DNA from: Gammaproteobacteria bacterium
GTDB taxonomy: Bacteria > Pseudomonadota > Gammaproteobacteria > SZUA-229
DNA: 20,090 nucleotides
Assembly: GCA_029880105.1 (NCBI GenBank)
Contig: JAOUPA010000017.1
Coordinates: forward strand, 1-20,090
Reading direction: 5' to 3'
The notes under the pieces: generated by a model
What the model was told of the DNA's origin: nothing
The model's database searches: none
What the model saw: the letters and a program-made list of their open reading frames with translations, nothing else
Translations under genes and position numbers: made by a program
In this document: positions 15,630 to 20,090 of the stretch, one piece after another
How the letters are laid out: each line of letters starts with the position of its first letter
Numbering within the stretch: position 1 is the first letter of the stretch

Positions 15630-15706
15630 GGCGTGCATTCTACCACCGACAGGATAGCAAAAGCGCACTCACGCCATGTGGATATGCCTTCCGCGCTGCT
15701 TCGCTG

Positions 15707-15733
15707 TATAATTCGCCTTCCATAAAATTTATG
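15707..15733 (+). promoter_or_regulatory. Possible promoter and dyad before the DUF1015 gene
   Basis: A perfect TATAAT (15707-15712) lies 32 bases before the ATG at 15745, in the short divergent region with trhP. No good -35 is seen 16-18 bases upstream. A palindrome CATAAA-a-TTTATG (15721-15733) covers the expected transcription start and could be an operator or simply AT-rich sequence. Confidence 0.4.
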
Positions 15734-15744
15734 AAGATAAGACC

Positions 15745-16968
15745 ATGCCTTTAATTCGCCCTTTTGCCGGTTTACGCCCTGTTCCAGAACGCGCTGAAGA
15801 AGTTGTCGCACCTCCCTACGATGTCCTGAACTCTGCCGAGGCCCGGGAGCGTGCCAAGGGTAAACCATGGAGCTTTCTGCATATCTCCAAGGCTGAGATC
15901 GACCTACCGGAAGACACCGACCCCTATGATCCTGCGGTCTACGCCAAGTCCGCCGAAAACCTGCAGAAGATGCTGGACGAAGGCATCCTGATTCGTGACG
16001 ACAAGGACTGCTACTACGCCTATCGCCTGATCATGAATGGCCATTCACAGATTGGTCTGGTCGCCGCCGCTTCGGTCGCTGACTATGACACTAACCGCAT
16101 CCGTAAACACGAATTCACCCGTCCTGCAAAGGAGGATGACCGTGTGCGCCAGATCGAGGCACTGAATGCACAGACTGGCCCGGTGCTACTGGCCTATAAA
16201 TCACAGCCTGACATGGATGCGATTCTGGAAAACATCGCCAGAACCGAACCACTGGTTGATGTCACCGCTGACGATGGCGTGCAGCATACTTTCTGGATCA
16301 TTGATGATGAAGACACCATCGCCAAAATCAGTGCGGGTTTTGATGCCATGGATGCAATCTATATCGCCGATGGACACCACCGTTCAGCCTCGGCCTCACG
16401 CGTAGCCAAAAGCAAGGGCGGTGACGGCAACCAGAACAGTGACTACTTCCTGTCGGTGATCTACCCGCACAACCAGATGAAAATCCTGGACTACAATCGT
16501 GTCATTAAAGACCTGAACGGGTTGAGCAAGGATGAGCTGCTGGCAAAACTCGAAGGCAAGTTTGAAGTAAAAGTAGAAGATGCCACCGTGTCACCGAGCA
16601 AGCCCACCGAGTTTGGTATGTATGTCGATGGTCAGTGGTACCGCCTGAACATCAATACTGATTTAATTCCAAATGACCCGGTTGCTTCACTGGATGTCAG
16701 CCTGCTGGCCGATAACCTGATCGAGCCGATCCTCGGTATCTCTGACCCACGTACCGATGACCGCATCGACTTCGTTGGTGGTATTCGTGGTCTGGGTGAG
16801 CTGGAAAAACGCGTCAATAGTGGCGAGATGGCGATTGCCTTTTCACTCTACCCTACGCGCATGGAAGCACTGATGGCTGTCGCCGATGCCAATGAAGTGA
16901 TGCCACCGAAATCCACCTGGTTTGAACCAAAACTGGCTGATGGCCTGGTTTCACACGTTCTGGATTAG
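15745..16968 (+). CDS. DUF1015 family protein
   Basis: 407 residues, soluble, no signal peptide. It is full length for the DUF1015 (COG4198) family, with its marks in order: RPFAGLRPVP at the N-terminus, VVAPPYDVLN (20-29), RKHEFTRPAKEDDR (about 119-132), AQTGPVLLAY, the conserved YIADGHHRSASA (about 207-218), and DPRTDDRIDFVGG near the C-terminus. The His/Asp-rich ADGHHR element suggests a catalytic or metal/nucleotide site. From memory, family members often lie near serine-biosynthesis genes and a kinase activity has been discussed; I cannot verify this and no such genes are present here. The family call is sure, the function is not. Confidence 0.9.
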   Translation: MPLIRPFAGLRPVPERAEEVVAPPYDVLNSAEARERAKGKPWSFLHISKAEIDLPEDTDPYDPAVYAKSAENLQKMLDEGILIRDDKDCYYAYRLIMNGHSQIGLVAAASVADYDTNRIRKHEFTRPAKEDDRVRQIEALNAQTGPVLLAYKSQPDMDAILENIARTEPLVDVTADDGVQHTFWIIDDEDTIAKISAGFDAMDAIYIADGHHRSASASRVAKSKGGDGNQNSDYFLSVIYPHNQMKILDYNRVIKDLNGLSKDELLAKLEGKFEVKVEDATVSPSKPTEFGMYVDGQWYRLNINTDLIPNDPVASLDVSLLADNLIEPILGISDPRTDDRIDFVGGIRGLGELEKRVNSGEMAIAFSLYPTRMEALMAVADANEVMPPKSTWFEPKLADGLVSHVLD

Positions 16969-17002
16969 TCAATACGACCTGTTAAGCCATTATAGCTAAA
17001 CA

Positions 17003-17042
17003 CAGCAGGAGGCCCGGTTATCCTTAATCAGGTTTCCTGCTG
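17003..17042. terminator. Hairpin after the DUF1015 gene
   Basis: CAGCAGGA (17003-17010) pairs perfectly with TCCTGCTG (17035-17042) around a 24-base loop. It lies between the stop at 16968 and the next start at 17067. No T-run follows, so it is at best a weak or Rho-assisted terminator, or a processing hairpin. Confidence 0.35.
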
Positions 17043-17066
17043 CACACAAACACCAATTAAAAACTT

Positions 17067-17435
17067 ATGCCATACACCAATCATTGGGAAAAGGATGGCC
17101 TGTACAGAAAATTCACGGGAAAAATAACCGGCTATGAAATCCTGGAGTCCAATTTTGGCCTACAGGTACAACCTGCGTTTAAGGCAATTAAATACATCAT
17201 CAATGACTTCACAGAAGTCACCGGCCATGCCATAGAAAAAGAACATACGGATATCTATGCGGAGACTGATAAACGGGCTGCCGAAAAAAGAGCCTCGCTA
17301 AAAATCGCTATACTGGTCACTCAGCCAGAACAGATTGTTCTGGCCGAAGGTTACCGTGCAGAAATGAAAGACAACCAGTTTATATGTGAGATTTTCCAGA
17401 CCATGAAAGATGCACGTGACTGGGCCAGCAATTAA
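17067..17435 (+). CDS. STAS/SEC14-like small protein
   Basis: 122 residues, soluble. The pattern fits the SpoIIAA-like (STAS/SEC14-type) family: N-terminal WEKDGLYRKFTGKITGYEIL, a central KAIKYIINDFTEV strand-loop, then LKIAILVTQPEQIVLAEGYR and a C-terminal helix ending in FQTMKDARDWASN. Such proteins are small alpha/beta domains thought to bind ligands or partners; no biochemical role is assigned. No strong ribosome binding site precedes the ATG. It lies 98 bases after the DUF1015 gene on the same strand, with a hairpin between, so co-transcription is uncertain. Confidence 0.75.
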   Translation: MPYTNHWEKDGLYRKFTGKITGYEILESNFGLQVQPAFKAIKYIINDFTEVTGHAIEKEHTDIYAETDKRAAEKRASLKIAILVTQPEQIVLAEGYRAEMKDNQFICEIFQTMKDARDWASN

Positions 17436-17447
17436 GCTTAAACAATG

Positions 17448-17472
17448 CAGCCAGCTTTCTTAAAGCTGACTG
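17448..17472. terminator. Hairpin between convergent genes
   Basis: CAG-c-CAGCTTT (17448-17458) pairs with AAAGCTG-a-CTG (17462-17472), ten pairs with one C/A mismatch and a CTT loop. It lies between the stops at 17435 (+) and 17476 (-), so it could end both transcripts. T-runs are weak on both sides. Confidence 0.55.
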
Positions 17473-17475
17473 TCC

Positions 17476-18024
17476 TTAAAAAGTAAACACTGCCTGCAAG
17501 CTCAGCCAGTCAAGAGAACCGCTATCGACACCATCATCAATACCGGTGACACCCTGATACTCGGCACGTAAAGCAAACTTTTCTGTAAAGTTCAGCAGCA
17601 AACCACCGCCATAACTTAAACCGATACCACTCTCGCCTTCGTAAGTTTCACCAAGAAACTCAACCGTAGTGCTCGACAAATTTACACCAATTTTTCCAAA
17701 TAGCTCAAAAGTCTCACCCATCGGTATAAAGCCAACAACATTGCCCGAGACATTAACAATTGTATGTGAGTTAAGGCTTGAATTAACCCAGTCAAACGTA
17801 CCCACCGAGATATCAACTTCAAGAGCATGATCATCTGTACGAAAACCAAGAAACACCTTAAGCATTGGGCTATCTTCAAGTTCCTGCGTACCAAAAAGTG
17901 GCTTTAAATCACTGGATGCCTCACCGGCACCAAACCCCAGATAACTTTCAGCCATAACAAAGTTACTTAACAATAAGAACATCAGGCTAGCGCCGAATAC
18001 CTGTATGCATTTCTTGTTTTCCAT
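17476..18024 (-). CDS. Small outer-membrane beta-barrel protein (OmpA/OmpW-like fold)
   Basis: 182 residues from the ATG at 18024, which has AGGGA at good spacing; the frame is open further upstream without a better start. A signal peptide (to about residue 25, FVMAES) is followed by alternating hydrophobic/polar strands typical of an eight-stranded outer-membrane barrel: SYLGFGAGEA, MLKVFLGFRT, LFGKIGVNLSS, GIGLSYGGGLLLNF and FALRAEYQGV. It ends in phenylalanine (SLQAVFTF), the usual signal for BAM-dependent insertion. Function is unknown; many such proteins are structural or surface-exposed. It is separated by 73 bases from the upstream hydrolase on the same strand. Confidence 0.8.
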   Translation of the reverse strand: MENKKCIQVFGASLMFLLLSNFVMAESYLGFGAGEASSDLKPLFGTQELEDSPMLKVFLGFRTDDHALEVDISVGTFDWVNSSLNSHTIVNVSGNVVGFIPMGETFELFGKIGVNLSSTTVEFLGETYEGESGIGLSYGGGLLLNFTEKFALRAEYQGVTGIDDGVDSGSLDWLSLQAVFTF

Positions 18025-18097
18025 ACTACATCCCTTATCAAAAAAAATATTACGCCAACAAAATTTGATCTTATTTCTCACATGTTTTATTCATTAA

Positions 18098-18889
18098 CTA
18101 TTTTGAGAAAATTTCTTTGAAGAACTCAAGGTTCTTCTGCCATGAATCGCTGTCTGCTTCAGCATTGTATTCCAGTGGCAAGCCAAACTTCTTACCATTT
18201 TCATCGGCGTCAGGGTTAGTGAAGCTATGCTTAACTCCCAGGTAATTAACAAACTCAAAATCGACACCCGCATTTTTCATTTCTTCTTTTAGCGCGGCAA
18301 CCTGCTCTTCTTTAACAAAAGGATCTGCCGCACCATTGAACACCCTAACGGCTGCCTTGATATCACCTTTCTTTACCGGGTTCTTGGTCGCGATACTGCC
18401 ATGAAAACTGGACACGCCTTTTAGTTCCAAACCCATTCGCACCATATTCAAAACCACGCCACCACCAAAGCAGTAACCCATTGCTGCGAGCTTATCGCCC
18501 GCAACATTAGATTGGGCCTTGAGCACATCTATCGCCGCCTCAAAACGCGCTTTGGCCAGCGGCATATTGTTTGCTACCGCGCTGGAGAATTTACCTGCAT
18601 CCTCTGGATGATCAGCGGTCTTACCATCACCATACATATCTATCGCGAAAGCAACATAACCTTCCTTAGCCAGCATGGTCGCTTTATCACGCGCATGTTT
18701 ATTGTGACCCCACCACTCGTGCACAATCAGCACTCCGGGACGTCTGCCCTCAATTGCATCATCATAGGCGAGCATACCTTTCATCGTGGTATCACCCTGT
18801 TGATAGTCGATATCTTTGGTAATAATTTCAGCATGGACTGAACTTGCAATAAGCAAACTGAGAAAAATAGCATAGGCTTTTAATTTCAT
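18098..18889 (-). CDS. Exported dienelactone hydrolase family protein
   Basis: 263 residues with a signal peptide (MKLKAYAIFL to SSVHA, about 1-20). The alpha/beta-hydrolase fold carries the dienelactone-hydrolase triad: Cys140 in AAMGYCFGGGVV, Asp189 in FNGAADPFV and His221 in LGVKHSFTNPDAD, plus Glu58 in LIVHEWWGHN. Cytosolic relatives hydrolyse dienelactone in chloroaromatic breakdown; periplasmic members like this one are widespread and their natural substrates are unknown, so an ester or lactone is all one can say. The ATG at 18889 has a strong AGGAGG upstream. No aromatic-degradation genes are near. Confidence 0.9.
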   Translation of the reverse strand: MKLKAYAIFLSLLIASSVHAEIITKDIDYQQGDTTMKGMLAYDDAIEGRRPGVLIVHEWWGHNKHARDKATMLAKEGYVAFAIDMYGDGKTADHPEDAGKFSSAVANNMPLAKARFEAAIDVLKAQSNVAGDKLAAMGYCFGGGVVLNMVRMGLELKGVSSFHGSIATKNPVKKGDIKAAVRVFNGAADPFVKEEQVAALKEEMKNAGVDFEFVNYLGVKHSFTNPDADENGKKFGLPLEYNAEADSDSWQKNLEFFKEIFSK

Positions 18890-18914
18890 TTAAATTCCCT
18901 CCTTTTTAATATCG

Positions 18915-18951
18915 AAAAAAAAGCCCCGCTGAAAACAGCAGGACTTTTTTT
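18915..18951. terminator. Rho-independent terminator after the dockerin gene
   Basis: Reading the - strand, a hairpin CTGCTG-type stem (18925-18931 / 18936-18944, with two A/C mismatches and a four-base loop) is bounded by long A and T runs (18915-18922 and 18945-18951). It lies just after the stop at 18974 and before the hydrolase start at 18889, so it should end the dockerin-protein transcript. The runs on both sides may let it work in both directions. Confidence 0.8.
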
Positions 18952-18973
18952 ATTTTAAATTAACTATGTATCA

Positions 18974-20090
18974 CTACTTAAGCCCACTCGGACCAGGCTC
19001 CTGCATATACATCTGCTTAAACAGACCGATATCTAGAGAATTAACAATACCATTTCCGTCTATATCGGCATCCAGGTTTGCACTAAACATCGTTTGCTTA
19101 AACAAACCTAGATCTAAAGAATTGACGATACCATCACCATTAAGATCTGAATCGCACATATTACCAAAGCCATCAGCATCGGTGTCTCGCTGATCAGCGT
19201 TAGTGGTATCCGTACAGTTATCATTTACATACAGGACACCATCACCATCAATATCTGCTGCAACAACTGACACACGACGAATCAATGAAACAGGATAACC
19301 GGTTGTATCCATCACGGTGTAAGTCACAGTATATTTACCCACAGTCGAAGTATCGACCGTACTGGTGATCACCATACTCGCAGTCAAATCTCCATCTTCG
19401 ACATCACTGGCCGTGGCTCCCGGATCAACAAATTCAGAACCTAAATAAACAGTCAGCGAAGAAGCACCATTCATGAAAATATCAGGAGGCGTATTGCCTA
19501 CAGGTATCTCTGGCAGGGTAGCACCTGCCAAATCGAAATTGATATTAAACCCAGGGAAAGGCCCATCAATCATGCCACTACCCGGAATACCATCACCATC
19601 CCAATCGGTAGAAGTGTAGTTAACAATACCTCCTACTGACGTGACATCCCATACGTTAATCACATCAAGATTCGTATTAATACCCCAATCAATTAGCATG
19701 TGCACGCCAATCTGCCCTACGCCTACAGTAAAGGTATAGCTACCACCCTGGATAGTATCAATGGTGTAGGTACCGTTCCGATAGGTATTAACATCATGGA
19801 CTTTCCAGAGAAAACCAAAGAACGGTGTTGGGCTGGCGATTGTGCTACCTGACCCGGGATAAACTATCGAGGCCACTACAGTAGAATCTGAGGTCATTAA
19901 CCCACCAACAGGATCGTATATTTTCAGGATACCTGATACCACATTAGGATCAAAAACATAAACGGTACGTGTCACAGTAACAGCCGCATTACCATTGGAA
20001 TCTGTCACGTTATAGGTCACGCTATAGGTACCGGCAACAGCGGTATTCACCGGGTTATTTACCACAATACTGGTTGTCAGATTACCGTCC
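18974..20090 (-). CDS. C-terminal part of a large secreted protein with DUF5011, calcium repeats and a dockerin (partial)
   Basis: The reading frame is open to the window edge, giving 371 codons of the C-terminal end; the start is outside. In order: the end of one Ig-like DUF5011/HYR-type domain (DGNLTTSIVVNNPVN, then AGTYSVTYNVTDSNGN), a region with aromatic-rich strands (GSYTFTVGVGQIGVHMLIDW), a second DUF5011 domain (FVDPGATASDVEDGDLTASM), a thrombospondin type 3-like Asp/Asn-rich stretch (DIDGDGVLYVNDNCTDTTNA), and two dockerin type I F-hand repeats (DLNGDGIVNSLDLGLFKQTM and DIDGNGIVNSLDIGLFKQMY). Aspartates are placed for Ca2+ binding. Dockerins bind cohesins, but outside cellulosomes they occur as general extracellular modules. 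Substrate or partner is unknown; the gene ends before a terminator. Confidence 0.9.
   Translation of the reverse strand, partial: DGNLTTSIVVNNPVNTAVAGTYSVTYNVTDSNGNAAVTVTRTVYVFDPNVVSGILKIYDPVGGLMTSDSTVVASIVYPGSGSTIASPTPFFGFLWKVHDVNTYRNGTYTIDTIQGGSYTFTVGVGQIGVHMLIDWGINTNLDVINVWDVTSVGGIVNYTSTDWDGDGIPGSGMIDGPFPGFNINFDLAGATLPEIPVGNTPPDIFMNGASSLTVYLGSEFVDPGATASDVEDGDLTASMVITSTVDTSTVGKYTVTYTVMDTTGYPVSLIRRVSVVAADIDGDGVLYVNDNCTDTTNADQRDTDADGFGNMCDSDLNGDGIVNSLDLGLFKQTMFSANLDADIDGNGIVNSLDIGLFKQMYMQEPGPSGLK

Overview
The window looks like chromosomal DNA of a gammaproteobacterium, probably marine or otherwise sodium-exposed. The evidence is a close E. coli TrhP/YegQ-like protein, gammaproteobacterial-style integron attC sites, two different Na+/H+ antiporter families plus a DASS anion symporter, and a dockerin-bearing secreted protein. 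Genus cannot be fixed from the sequence alone.

Left end (1-3100, + strand). This part reads as a fragment of an integron gene-cassette array with no integrase in view (CALIN-like). Two AT-rich genes for unrecognised small membrane proteins (377-736, 818-1540) are separated by a textbook attC site at 739-805. A second, decayed attC at 1535-1623 overlaps the stop codon of the second gene. A long chromate transporter gene (chrA, 1668-3017) follows and is itself followed by another attC-like relic (3030-3094), so chrA may be a third cassette. The first 135 bases hold a row of hairpins of unknown nature.

3148-6695 (- strand). A tightly packed operon reads nhaD (Na+/H+ antiporter), a stand-alone CBS-pair protein, then a DASS-family anion symporter with unusual signature motifs. 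A plausible reading is a sodium circuit with an adenylate-sensing regulator, but this is inferred from context.

6720-7139. A gene-poor stretch carrying the C-terminal remnant of a GGDEF diguanylate cyclase and a short palindromic element.

7140-9460 (- strand). A three-gene envelope operon: secreted thioredoxin-fold protein, TolC-like outer-membrane factor, and a very short (164 aa) HlyD/RND-type adaptor. No inner-membrane pump is present.

9749-12187 (- strand). A CPA1/NhaP-type antiporter with a long cytosolic region and a C-terminal cyclic-nucleotide-binding domain. It is separated by a symmetrical terminator from a typical 2-Cys peroxiredoxin (12344-12949). Next come an exported protein of unknown function and a TlpA-type thioredoxin, translationally coupled by a 4-base overlap (13050-14152).

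14304-18889. trhP (tRNA U34 hydroxylation) on the - strand is divergent from a DUF1015 gene (+). After that come a small STAS/SEC14-like protein (+), a small outer-membrane beta-barrel (-) and an exported dienelactone-hydrolase-family enzyme (-).

Right end (18974-20090, - strand). The C-terminal part of a large secreted protein, with Ig-like DUF5011 domains, a thrombospondin type 3-like calcium stretch and a two-repeat dockerin module. The gene continues beyond the window.
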